26,868 nt of DNA from Pseudomonadota bacterium. GTDB lineage: Bacteria; Pseudomonadota; Gammaproteobacteria; Burkholderiales; Burkholderiaceae_C. The stretch lies in NCBI GenBank assembly GCA_023410975.1, contig JAEYPG010000707.1:1-26868 (forward strand), read 5' to 3'. The notes under the pieces are model-generated. The model had not been told where the DNA came from and made no database searches. It saw only the letters and a list, made by a program, of their open reading frames with translations. Below, piece after piece: positions 16,387 through 24,555 of the stretch. Made by a program: the position numbers and the translations under genes. Each line of letters begins with the position of its first letter. Position 1 is the stretch's first letter.

Positions 16387-17784
16387 ATGCCTATAGTTTT
16401 CACCGGTCTGGCACAGGAGGTGTGCGCGAACCTGATTCAGTCGCTGGACAAGAGCGGCCAAGTGAGGCTGCTAACGGCCGAGGAAGCTCTAAGTTCTACT
16501 CCTGCCCGGGTGAAACCTGGACGAGTGGTTTGGTTCTATAGAGCACCCTGGGCACTACCCGAAACCTGGGATGCCTGCCAGGCGTCGCAGACCGCCGAGG
16601 AAATCTTATCGCTGTGGCTGAAGCACCACCGGGCATTGCTGCGCAAGCGCCGCGCCTGGGGAACGCATTTGCTGCTGGTCAATGCGGATCGAGTTGATTT
16701 CCGGGCACTGCTCGATTTTCTTAATCTGCCAGCGGAAGCTGCAAAATCTGAGCGAGTGGACCGGGATAGTTTCAGTGTGTTGAACGCTCTGCTGGCGCGC
16801 TCGTTCGAGTCGTCCTTCGCTGAGCACTGGGACGTGTTTGAAGCGCTGGAGGCCCTGGCTTGGCATTCCGGCGAGTCGTCGCCGGATGAGGCCGAAGACT
16901 TGGCTATGTCCGACGCTGCGGTCCTGAATACGTTCCAGTTGCTGTTGGACTCCCGTGCGCTGCCAGGCACGAAAGACCGATTGGCTAAGGCGCAAGTTCA
17001 GGTACAGCAGCACGGCGAAGAGCTCGTGGCGTTGCGCGGTGAGCTAGAGCAGGCTCGTCGCGATGCGACGCAGCTCAAGGCAACGCATCTCCAAACCCTG
17101 GAGGCGAACGCCCAGACCAAAGCCAAGCTTGAAGCGGACGTGACGACGTTGCGAGATGAAGGCCGGTCGTTGTTAGCGCAGCTTCACCGGGTACAAGAAG
17201 AGCTGGAAAAGACCTATCTGGAAAGTAGGGGCAAACTAGTTGCCGCCGACAAGCAGCGTGCCGAGCTGGCGGGTGAACTGACCAAGCTGCAAGCCGAGCT
17301 CAAGGAACAGGCGGACATGGCGGCGGCAACTACCGCAGCACTGACTAAGCTGCAGAAAGAAAAGAGCACCGAGGGCGCCCTGCAGGGCAAACTCAAGGCT
17401 GAGCTGGCTCAGTTGCACAATGAGAAGGCAGCAGTAACTGCTGCAGCAGAGAAGCTGCAACGGGAACTCGATACTGTGCGTCTGCAGCTGGCGCAGGAAG
17501 TCCGGGCCAGGGAGCGGACGACGCGGCAGGCCGTCGAGCAGGCACAGGCGAAACTGAAGGTACTGCAGGAAGAAAATGAGCTGATGCTGTTGCAGATGCA
17601 TCAGGTTCAAGAAGAGTTGGAGCGTTACTTTTTCGAGAACCGGCAGCTCCATGAGTTCGTCACGCAGTCACGCGATTCACAGGATCGAGCGCGCAAGCTG
17701 ATCAGTCGGCTGATGATGGCCAATGGGGTGAGCCCGCTGCCGATACCTGATTCAGCTCCTGTCTCGTCTCCGGTGTCTACTTGA
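16387..17784 (+). CDS. Coiled-coil protein with duplicated LHxVQEELE motif, glycan-cluster associated
   Basis: 465 residues, no signal peptide or membrane segment. Residues 1-170 form a globular domain of no recognised family (GRVVWFYRAPWALPETWDAC, HLLLVNADRVDFRALL) with a vague resemblance to sulfotransferase or kinase-like folds that I cannot support. From about 195 to 440 it is a long Lys/Glu/Gln/Ala-rich coiled coil. A motif occurs twice in it: LLAQLHRVQEELEKTYLESR (262-281) and LMLLQMHQVQEELERYFFEN (399-418). From memory, this L-x-Q-L-H-x-V-Q-E-E-L-E motif recurs in proteobacterial polysaccharide-cluster proteins. A scaffold role is likely but not shown. A terminator-like hairpin follows the stop. 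The start is preceded by an AAGGAA-type ribosome-binding site. Confidence 0.78.
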   Translation: MPIVFTGLAQEVCANLIQSLDKSGQVRLLTAEEALSSTPARVKPGRVVWFYRAPWALPETWDACQASQTAEEILSLWLKHHRALLRKRRAWGTHLLLVNADRVDFRALLDFLNLPAEAAKSERVDRDSFSVLNALLARSFESSFAEHWDVFEALEALAWHSGESSPDEAEDLAMSDAAVLNTFQLLLDSRALPGTKDRLAKAQVQVQQHGEELVALRGELEQARRDATQLKATHLQTLEANAQTKAKLEADVTTLRDEGRSLLAQLHRVQEELEKTYLESRGKLVAADKQRAELAGELTKLQAELKEQADMAAATTAALTKLQKEKSTEGALQGKLKAELAQLHNEKAAVTAAAEKLQRELDTVRLQLAQEVRARERTTRQAVEQAQAKLKVLQEENELMLLQMHQVQEELERYFFENRQLHEFVTQSRDSQDRARKLISRLMMANGVSPLPIPDSAPVSSPVST

Positions 17785-17791
17785 GAAAGCG

Positions 17792-17823
17792 CCGCCTGAT
17801 GCGGCAGGCGGAAATAATTTTTC
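17792..17823 (+). terminator. Probable intrinsic terminator before ugd
   Basis: CCGCCTG (17792-17798) pairs with CAGGCGG (17805-17811) around a 6-nt loop, followed by AAATAATTTTTC. The T-run begins 5 bases after the stem, so termination may be moderate. It separates the AT-richer block from the high-GC ugd gene. Confidence 0.6.
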
Positions 17824-17870
17824 TACCGCGGCCATATTTCCAACCCTTTGTCGTTTAGGCAAGCACGTTT

Positions 17871-19223
17871 ATGAAAATCACCATCGTCGGCTCCGGATAT
17901 GTAGGCCTCGTCACCGGTGCTTGTCTGGCTGAAATGGGCAACCATGTCCTGTGTCTGGACCTGGACGAGCGCAAGATTCGCGTCCTCAAGGAAGGCGGAC
18001 TGCCCATCCACGAGCCCGGACTTCTGGAGATCGTTCAGCGCAACGTCGCTTCTGGTCGGCTGGAGTTCACCACCGACGTCGATGCCGCCGTGCGCCACGG
18101 CACGCTGCAGTTCATTGCCGTGGGCACGCCGCCGGACGAGGACGGCTCGGCCGACTTGAGCTACGTGGTGGCCGCGGCGCGCGCCATCGGCCAGCGCATG
18201 ACCGACTACAAGGTCATCGTGGACAAGAGCACCGTGCCCGTGGGCACGGCCGACCGCGTGCGCGAGGCGGTGCGTGAGGAACTGGCGGCGCGAGGCGTGG
18301 CGCTGGACTACGCCGTCGTCTCGAACCCCGAGTTCCTGAAGGAGGGCGCGGCGGTGGAGGACTTCATGCGCCCGGACCGCATCGTCATCGGAGCCGACGA
18401 CGAGCGCGCGGTGCTGCTCATGCGGGCGCTGTACGCGCCCTTCACCCGCAACCACGACAGGCTGCTGGTCATGGACGTGCGCAGTGCCGAGTTCACCAAG
18501 TACGCCGCCAACGCCATGCTGGCCACGCGCATCAGCTTCATGAACGAGCTGGCACTGCTGGCGGACAAGGTAGGCGCAGACATCGAGCAGGTGCGCCACG
18601 GCATTGGCAGCGACCCGCGCATCGGCACGCACTTCCTGTACGCAGGCGCGGGCTACGGCGGTTCGTGCTTTCCCAAGGACGTCAAGGCGCTGCTGTACAC
18701 GGGCGGCCAGTACGAGCAGGAACTGCTGGTGCTTGATGCCGTGGAGCGCGCGAACGAGCGCCAGAAGCAGGTGCTGGTGGACAAGATCACGAGGCGCTTC
18801 GGGGCGGACCTCGCCGGGCGCCGCTTCGCGCTGTGGGGCTTGGCCTTCAAGCCCGGCACGGACGACATGCGCGAGGCCCCCAGCCGCGTGCTGGTGCAGC
18901 AGCTCATCGAACGCGGCGCGGCGGTGACGGCCTACGACCCGGTGGCGATGGAGGAAGCACAGCGCGTGTTCGGCGAGCAACCGCTGCTGACCTACGCCGG
19001 CTCGGCACTGGAGGCGCTGGAGGGGGCCGACGCGCTGGTGCTCATCACCGAGTGGCGCGAGTTCAAGAGCCCGGACTTCGACACGCTGCGCAGCCGGCTC
19101 AAGCAGCCCGTGGTCTTTGATGGCCGCAACCTCTTCGATCCCGCGCTGATGAAGGCCATGGGGCTGGAGTACCACGGTATCGGCCGCGGCACTGCGGCCC
19201 GGGCTGGTGGTCCAGCCGTCTGA
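17871..19223 (+). CDS. ugd: UDP-glucose 6-dehydrogenase
   Basis: A 450-residue cytosolic enzyme that oxidises UDP-glucose to UDP-glucuronate with two NAD+, supplying a uronic-acid donor. The NAD-binding Rossmann motif GSGYVG is at residues 7-12. VGTPPDEDGSADLSYV and DKSTVPVGTADRVR follow, then VVSNPEFLKEGAAVEDFMRPDR, and the catalytic Cys266 lies in GYGGSCFPKD. The C-terminal domain has ALWGLAFKPGTDDMREAPS. All key segments are intact and the length is normal. The GC content is high again, unlike the gene before it. Its presence implies that the cluster's glycan contains glucuronate or a sugar derived from it. A hairpin upstream suggests its own promoter; the start has only a weak ribosome-binding site. 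Confidence 0.97.
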   Translation: MKITIVGSGYVGLVTGACLAEMGNHVLCLDLDERKIRVLKEGGLPIHEPGLLEIVQRNVASGRLEFTTDVDAAVRHGTLQFIAVGTPPDEDGSADLSYVVAAARAIGQRMTDYKVIVDKSTVPVGTADRVREAVREELAARGVALDYAVVSNPEFLKEGAAVEDFMRPDRIVIGADDERAVLLMRALYAPFTRNHDRLLVMDVRSAEFTKYAANAMLATRISFMNELALLADKVGADIEQVRHGIGSDPRIGTHFLYAGAGYGGSCFPKDVKALLYTGGQYEQELLVLDAVERANERQKQVLVDKITRRFGADLAGRRFALWGLAFKPGTDDMREAPSRVLVQQLIERGAAVTAYDPVAMEEAQRVFGEQPLLTYAGSALEALEGADALVLITEWREFKSPDFDTLRSRLKQPVVFDGRNLFDPALMKAMGLEYHGIGRGTAARAGGPAV

Positions 19224-19230
19224 GCTTGTT

Positions 19231-19237
19231 GGGGAAG
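19231..19237 (+). promoter_or_regulatory. Purine-rich ribosome-binding site favouring GTG 19241
   Basis: GGGGAAG precedes GTG at 19241 by a few bases, while the in-frame TTG codons at 19226 and 19229 have no such site. Confidence 0.4.
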
Positions 19238-19240
19238 ACC

Positions 19241-20476
19241 GTGGACGTGGACGTCTCGGTCCTCATGCCCTCGTTCAACCAGGGGGCGTTCATCGAGCGC
19301 TCGGTGCGCAGCGTGATGTGCCAGGAGGGCGCAGGAACGCTGGAGCTGATCGTGATGGATGGCGGCTCCAGCGACGGCACGCCGCAATTGCTCGCGCAAC
19401 TTCAGGCCGAGTACGGTCCTGAGCGGTTGCGCTGGCAGTCGGAGCCTGACCGCGGCCCAGCCCATGCGCTCAACAAGGCGTTGGCGTTGGCGCGCGGCAG
19501 CCTGATCGGCTGGCTCAACTCCGACGACCTCTACGCACCCGGCGCCGTGCAGCGCGCGTTGGCGCATCTGGCCGCGCATCCGCAGCATTGGATGGTGTAC
19601 GGGCAGGCTGATCACATCGACGCCGATGGCCGGGTGATGGGCGCCTACCCAACCCGGCCGCCCGAAGTCGGGCTGGACGGCTTTGCCGACGGCTGCTTCA
19701 TCTGCCAGCCCAGCGTGTTTCTGCGTCGCATGGTGTTGCGCATGCTCGGCGGCTTCGACGAGTCGCAGAAGACCGCTTTCGACCTTGCGCTGTGGCTGCG
19801 CCTGTTCGGTCCGCATGCCGCGCGCATCGGCTTCATCGATGCACTGCAGGCGCGCTCTCGGCTGCATGGCGCCTGCATCACGCTCACGCAGCGCGAGCGC
19901 GTCATTCGCGAGAGCATGACGCTTGTGGCCCGCCATCTCGGCGCGGCGCCGCTGCACTGGGTGCGCACCTATGCCGACGAGGTGCTAGGCGAGCATCCCT
20001 TCGGCGTGGTGCAGGACCCGCGCGCGCACCTGCACGAGTTCGCCGCATCGGTGCGGCCGCTGCTGTCCGCGCCCGACCGCGCGGCATTGAAGGGCTGGTT
20101 GGCTGACGATGCCCGGCTGCGCGTGGCGGAACCTGGGGTGGGCGTGGCGCTGCATGCCGACGGCTGGCTGCCTGCCCGCTCCGAGCTGCGCCTGGGCGCA
20201 GGGCCGGCGCGCGTGGTGGAATTCAGCGGATGTCACGTCCCGCCCGCTGGCACCGTGCTGGAGCTGGCTCTGGAGCTGCCGTGCGGCACGCAATGGCGGC
20301 GGGTGTCGGAGCACGGACCGTTCAGCGTGCGTTTCGAATTGCCGCCCCAGGTAGCACCGCGTTGGATATTGCCGCTTACGGCATGCGGCGGCTTTGTGCC
20401 AGCTCAACACGAAGCGGGCTCTACCGATAATCGGAATCTGGCCTGCCGCATCGACAGCGTGCGCCTGTTCCAGTGA
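19241..20476 (+). CDS. GT2-family glycosyltransferase with C-terminal beta-rich module
   Basis: 411 residues from GTG 19241; TTG 19226 is an alternative adding five residues. The N-terminal ~230 residues are a classic GT-A domain: VSVLMPSFNQGAFIERSV, DGGSSDGT (40-47), the donor and metal site NSDD (93-96), then QPSVFLRR and GGFDES. This is the inverting GT2 class, cytoplasmic, sugar unknown. Residues from about 290 to the end form a separate beta-rich part (HADGWLPARSELRL, PFSVRFELPPQ, RIDSVRLFQ) resembling a carbohydrate-binding sandwich; no named family is claimed. It lies 17 bp after ugd and is likely cotranscribed. Confidence 0.9.
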   Translation: MDVDVSVLMPSFNQGAFIERSVRSVMCQEGAGTLELIVMDGGSSDGTPQLLAQLQAEYGPERLRWQSEPDRGPAHALNKALALARGSLIGWLNSDDLYAPGAVQRALAHLAAHPQHWMVYGQADHIDADGRVMGAYPTRPPEVGLDGFADGCFICQPSVFLRRMVLRMLGGFDESQKTAFDLALWLRLFGPHAARIGFIDALQARSRLHGACITLTQRERVIRESMTLVARHLGAAPLHWVRTYADEVLGEHPFGVVQDPRAHLHEFAASVRPLLSAPDRAALKGWLADDARLRVAEPGVGVALHADGWLPARSELRLGAGPARVVEFSGCHVPPAGTVLELALELPCGTQWRRVSEHGPFSVRFELPPQVAPRWILPLTACGGFVPAQHEAGSTDNRNLACRIDSVRLFQ

Positions 20477-20582
20477 CCCGGTTGCGGCCGCGGGCCGTGA
20501 CGTCCATGTGCTTTGATGAAAGACACCCGCCTTGTTCTTGCCAGGCCTGACCCGGCAGCGCTTGAAGTCTTAGGAGCGCCGC

Positions 20583-21485
20583 GTGACCGACGAACAATTT
20601 TTGCATTCCCTGTACAGCGGCCTGCTGGGCCGCGAACCTGACGCTGCGGGCCTGCAGCACCACCTGTACGCGCTGTCAGCCCAGCAGGCCGACCCTTCTC
20701 GCTACCGCCGCATGGTGGAAGCCTTTATCGGCAGCAGCGAGTTCCGCCTGGCCGCCGATCGACGCTGGGCACCCGCGGGCAGCAACGCGTACCTGCCTGA
20801 CTTTGGCGGCGTGACCTTCAGCCATGTGGTGCCGCTGGGCAGCTTCTGCCATGCCGCCATGGCGCTCAAGCGTGCCGGGCTGCGCCGCTGGGCCGGGCCG
20901 TTCGACTGGATTTTCTCCAGTCTTGGCATGGTGGCTCATTGCATCGAAGACGATTTCGCTTCCTTCCTCGACCCGAGCCACTACCGCAGCGTGCCGGTGG
21001 ACAAGCGACAGACGCCCGAGGCCAACCTCTGCGAGCACGTGTTCTACCGGGAGCGCTTTGGCGTGCCCTTCGTCTTCAACCACCACGACCCGGCCGCATC
21101 AAGCAAAGACGCCGCCTACTTTCAGCGCGGCGCGGCGCGGCTGCGCCAAGTGTTCAGGAGCCCGGCGTGGAAGCTGTTCGTCGTGGTGTCTCCCAGACCG
21201 GTAAAGATCGAGTTGATGCAGCCGCTGTTGTCCGCGCTGGAGAAGGCCACGCCACGTTTCGTGGTGGTGGCACTGCAGTTCAACACCGTCCCGAGCCGGC
21301 CGCAACCGCTGGCAGTGGCCGAAGCGCTGCGCACGCAGCGGCTGCGGCACGATCTGCTCAAGGTCGAGCTGGACGTGGCCTCGCCGTCCAACGGCGTGGA
21401 GTTCGCTGACGCGCATGACAACCGGATGCTGGACCGTTTCCTGCGCACCTTCCGCGCTCATCCCATGGCCGTGGAGACGGTGTGA
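20583..21485 (+). CDS. DUF4214-DUF1796 fusion (putative papain-like cysteine peptidase fold)
   Basis: 300 residues from GTG 20583, with AGGAG 6 nt upstream. Residues 1-57 match the DUF4214 pattern (FLHSLYSGLLGREPDAAGL ... FIGSSEFR). Residues about 80-290 match DUF1796, a putative papain-like cysteine peptidase family: VVPLGSFCHAAMALKRAGLR with candidate nucleophile Cys89, PFDWIFSS, CEHVFYRERFG and FNHHD with candidate His, then WKLFVVVSP. DUF1796 proteins recur in glycan clusters with unknown activity. There is no signal peptide. The stop overlaps the next start (GTGA), so it is coupled to the GT4 downstream. A role in glycan or acceptor processing is inference. Confidence 0.82.
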   Translation: MTDEQFLHSLYSGLLGREPDAAGLQHHLYALSAQQADPSRYRRMVEAFIGSSEFRLAADRRWAPAGSNAYLPDFGGVTFSHVVPLGSFCHAAMALKRAGLRRWAGPFDWIFSSLGMVAHCIEDDFASFLDPSHYRSVPVDKRQTPEANLCEHVFYRERFGVPFVFNHHDPAASSKDAAYFQRGAARLRQVFRSPAWKLFVVVSPRPVKIELMQPLLSALEKATPRFVVVALQFNTVPSRPQPLAVAEALRTQRLRHDLLKVELDVASPSNGVEFADAHDNRMLDRFLRTFRAHPMAVETV

Positions 21486-23275
21486 CGACGCCGGCACCAC
21501 ATGCGATGAGGCTGCCTCTGCTCGATGCCGTGCGCCTGCTGCGGCATGACGTGCTGCTCAATTTCAAGATGAGCATGCCGGACATGGACGAGCCGCAGCG
21601 CTTCCTGCTGTGGTGGGTGCTGTCCGGCCATCGCGAGTACCCCGCGGCCAACACCTGGCTGCCCGACGAGGCGCAGCGGCGTTGGCTCTTCGAGCCGCTG
21701 CCGGGCTGGCCGCAGCGCGGCGGGCTTGGGATGAACCGGCTGCTGCACTGCCTCTACACCCACCGTCCCGATCTGCGCCAGGCCTTCGACATCGCCTCGC
21801 CCGTGGAGTTGTGGAACGCGGTGGCGTGGTTCTACGTCGTCGGCCTGCGCGAGCTGGGCCTGGTGCCGTTCCTGGACCACCAGACCCGTGCCGCCCTCAA
21901 CGCGCCCGCCTTCGCTGATGGCGGGCTGCAACCGAGCTGGCTCATGTCACTGCTGTGGCAGATGCAGCCCTCGCTGCAGCGGGCCTTCGACATCGGCACA
22001 TCCCGGGGCCGCCTGGGACTGATGCACTGGTTCGCCAAGCAGGGCGCCGAGCAGTTCAATCTCAAGCCTTTGCTCGGTACGGCGTCCGCGCCAGCCGCTG
22101 CGGTGCAGGCTGCCGGCTTCGATGCCGCGGCTGCGCCCTTCGGTGTCAACCTCGTGGGCTTCGCCTTTGGCGAGTTGGGTATTGGCGAGGACTTGCGCAT
22201 GGCCGCACAAGCGTGCGAGCAGGCGGGTATCCCCTTCAAGGTGCTCAACATCGACCCGGGACAGCATTTGCGCCAGGCCGACCGCCTGGTGGCCGGGCAC
22301 GTGGTCGGTGACGCCGCCGCGCTACCGCATGCGGTCAACGTCTTCTGCCTCACGGGTTTCGACACGCTGCGCGTCTATGCCGAGAAGGGGCCGGCGCTGT
22401 TCGAGGGCCGCTACAACATCGGCTGGTGGCCTTGGGAGTTGCCGGTATGGCCGCGGCGCTGGTCAGCGGCCTTTTCGGTGGTGGATGAGGTGTGGGCCGC
22501 CACGCGCTTCACGCAGGAGATGTTCAGCGCGTCCACCGACAAGCCCGTGACGCTGATGCCGTTGCCGGTGAGCGTCGCACGCATGAAGAAGACTTCGCGC
22601 CGCGCGCTGGGGCTGCCTGCGCGGCGCTTCCTGTTCCTCTACGTTTTCGACTTCAACTCCTATCTGGCTCGCAAGAACCCGTTGGCCGTTATTGACGCCT
22701 TCCAGCGCGCCTTCCCCGCCGGGGATGATTCGGTGGGCCTGGTGCTCAAGACCATGAACAGCCGCGGCAGCAATCCGGCCTGGGACGAGTTCACGCAACG
22801 CTGCAAGGCCGACCCGCGCATCGTGCTGCTGCAGCGCACGCTGGACCGCGAGGTGGTACTGGGGCTGGTCAATGCCTGCGATGCCTACGTCTCGCTGCAC
22901 CGTTCGGAGGGTTTTGGCCGCACCCTGGCCGAGGCGATGTTGCTGGGCAAGCCCGTGGTGGGCACCGGTTTCTCCGGCAACGCCGACTTCCTCACCTCGG
23001 ACACGGGTTACCCGGTGAAGTGGAAGAGGCGCGCAGTGGCGGTGGGCGAGTACCCCTTCGTCGAGAACGACGACGGCGCCTGGTGGGCCGAGCCCGACGT
23101 GGCCCATGCCGCCCGGCAGATGCGCGCTGCGCGCAGCGCTGCAGGCAGTGAGTGGGCGCTGCAGTTGCCGCAGCAGGTGCACGACACCTTCTCGCCGCGC
23201 GTGATTGGCGAGCGCATGGAAACGACGCTCAGGGCACGCTTCGAGTCGATGCAGCACTTTGCTGAGGCGGCTTGA
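21482..23275 (+). CDS. GT4-family glycosyltransferase with repeated helical N-terminal domain
   Basis: 597 residues from GTG 21482, overlapping the upstream stop. The N-terminal ~210 residues contain a 42-residue motif twice (90-131 and 157-198) that aligns without gaps; shared positions include P, L, AFDI, WF, G and L-x-P-x-L, and a weaker copy may precede them. From about 220 comes a GT-B domain: GVNLVGFAFGELGIGEDLR, GWWPWELPVWP, DEVWAATRF, FDFNSYLARKNP and HRSEGFGRTLAEAM, with the E-x7-E pair Glu476/Glu484 intact. The sugar donor is unknown; the retaining mechanism is a property of the family. The repeated N-terminus may bind the acceptor or partners. Confidence 0.9.
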   Translation: MTTPAPHAMRLPLLDAVRLLRHDVLLNFKMSMPDMDEPQRFLLWWVLSGHREYPAANTWLPDEAQRRWLFEPLPGWPQRGGLGMNRLLHCLYTHRPDLRQAFDIASPVELWNAVAWFYVVGLRELGLVPFLDHQTRAALNAPAFADGGLQPSWLMSLLWQMQPSLQRAFDIGTSRGRLGLMHWFAKQGAEQFNLKPLLGTASAPAAAVQAAGFDAAAAPFGVNLVGFAFGELGIGEDLRMAAQACEQAGIPFKVLNIDPGQHLRQADRLVAGHVVGDAAALPHAVNVFCLTGFDTLRVYAEKGPALFEGRYNIGWWPWELPVWPRRWSAAFSVVDEVWAATRFTQEMFSASTDKPVTLMPLPVSVARMKKTSRRALGLPARRFLFLYVFDFNSYLARKNPLAVIDAFQRAFPAGDDSVGLVLKTMNSRGSNPAWDEFTQRCKADPRIVLLQRTLDREVVLGLVNACDAYVSLHRSEGFGRTLAEAMLLGKPVVGTGFSGNADFLTSDTGYPVKWKRRAVAVGEYPFVENDDGAWWAEPDVAHAARQMRAARSAAGSEWALQLPQQVHDTFSPRVIGERMETTLRARFESMQHFAEAA

Positions 23276-23334
23276 CCCAGAACCATGAAAAGCAACAACT
23301 GAGGGAAGTCGTTGTGTCTACACCGACACCGTCG

Positions 23335-23341
23335 AAGGAGG
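23335..23341 (+). promoter_or_regulatory. Strong Shine-Dalgarno site setting the start at 23347
   Basis: AAGGAGG lies 5 nt before ATG 23347, which decides against the in-frame upstream TTG at 23272. Confidence 0.75.
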
Positions 23342-23346
23342 AAAGC

Positions 23347-24363
23347 ATGGCTGAAGGCGCGCCCAAGATAGGCGTGTTCATCCCCACTTTCCGTAGACCG
23401 GATTTGCTGCGCGCCTGCGTGCTGCAGTGGCTGACGCAGACGATGGCGCCTGCCCTCATCTGTGTGCATCAGAACGGCAGCGAGGAAAGCTATGAATGGT
23501 GCGTGGAAGACCTGAAATCGCTGGGGCGGATCGAATGGATTCACACGCCGCAGAAGCTCAAGCAGCACCAGTGGTACCTGCCCCCCCTGCGCAGGCTGCT
23601 TGAGGAGGGATGCACGCATTTCTTTTGGTCCGACCACGATGACATCTACCGCCGTGACCATGCCGAGCAGTGCATTGCGGCGCTGGCCGACAGCGATTTT
23701 TCGATCTCGTCCCATTGCGGCGTGCTGTACGTCAGGCACGACAATTACCGGTTCTGCCGCGCTTTCCGCTTCACGTCGCATGCCCCTGGCGGGATGACCT
23801 CGTCCTCGGCCTTCAACCGCAAGTTCGCCCAAGCGCTGGTACAGGACCTGGAAACGGACCGCGACCACTATTATTCGGACAACGTCCTGGCCAAGGTCAC
23901 ATTGCCGCGGTTCAAACAGCTGGTCAGGGACTCGCTGACGACGGTATACGTGTCGCATGCGGGGTCGCAGACTTCTGCGAACTGGGTCGATAGCAACGTC
24001 AAAGTGGAAGATCCGTTGGGCGGGTCGGCCGCTGGGACAGCTTTGCGAGACGCCGAGAACGGCAGCCCGCAGCCGGTGCTGGGCCGGGTCTATTACGGCC
24101 TTCTCCAATCCGGCTACGTGGACATCACGCGCAAGATACTGGACAAGGTCAGGAGCAGTGCGCCTGCGGGCGGTAAATGGGAGCTTCCGCGCAGCGACGT
24201 GCAACGTGCCAACGTGCTGGGCGATCCGGCACCGCAGCAGGTCAAGCATCTCCTGCTCAAGAACATGCCGGACAGCAGCGGCCGGCTGGTCGATATGGTC
24301 GTGCGCGACCAAGAAGAATGTGTCTTCAAGCTCGAGGGCGGCGTGCTATCGGTGATGAAGTAG
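23347..24363 (+). CDS. GT2-like (GT-A fold) glycosyltransferase
   Basis: 338 residues from ATG 23347. The N-terminus IGVFIPTFRRPDLLRAC is typical of GT-A enzymes. CVHQNGS then replaces the usual DNGS segment, and the metal/donor motif is DHDD (96-99, in FFWSDHDDIYRRDHAEQC). The segment SSSAFNRKFAQALVQDLE and the last ~110 residues match no domain I can name. No membrane segments. It lies 71 bp after the GT4 stop and is probably in the same operon. Substrate unknown; GT2-like rather than a confirmed GT2 member. Confidence 0.82.
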   Translation: MAEGAPKIGVFIPTFRRPDLLRACVLQWLTQTMAPALICVHQNGSEESYEWCVEDLKSLGRIEWIHTPQKLKQHQWYLPPLRRLLEEGCTHFFWSDHDDIYRRDHAEQCIAALADSDFSISSHCGVLYVRHDNYRFCRAFRFTSHAPGGMTSSSAFNRKFAQALVQDLETDRDHYYSDNVLAKVTLPRFKQLVRDSLTTVYVSHAGSQTSANWVDSNVKVEDPLGGSAAGTALRDAENGSPQPVLGRVYYGLLQSGYVDITRKILDKVRSSAPAGGKWELPRSDVQRANVLGDPAPQQVKHLLLKNMPDSSGRLVDMVVRDQEECVFKLEGGVLSVMK

Positions 24364-24555
24364 GGGGTCACGCTTTTGCGTCACGAGGGTCATTCGTGTT
24401 TGTCGATGAAGTTCCCTTTCTGTTTTGACGACCCGGTGCGAACAGCTCAATTCAACATCGCAGCAAACGGGAACCACGCCGTAGATGGCAAGGCGGCGGT
24501 TTCAAGCCAAGAAGCCGTTCCCGCATGAAATGGGCTGCCATCGGAAGAGAATGAA

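Noticed and set aside
24364..24555. Promoter with TTGACG at 24425-24430
   Set aside because: No acceptable -10 hexamer at 16-18 bp spacing, so it is not listed as a feature.
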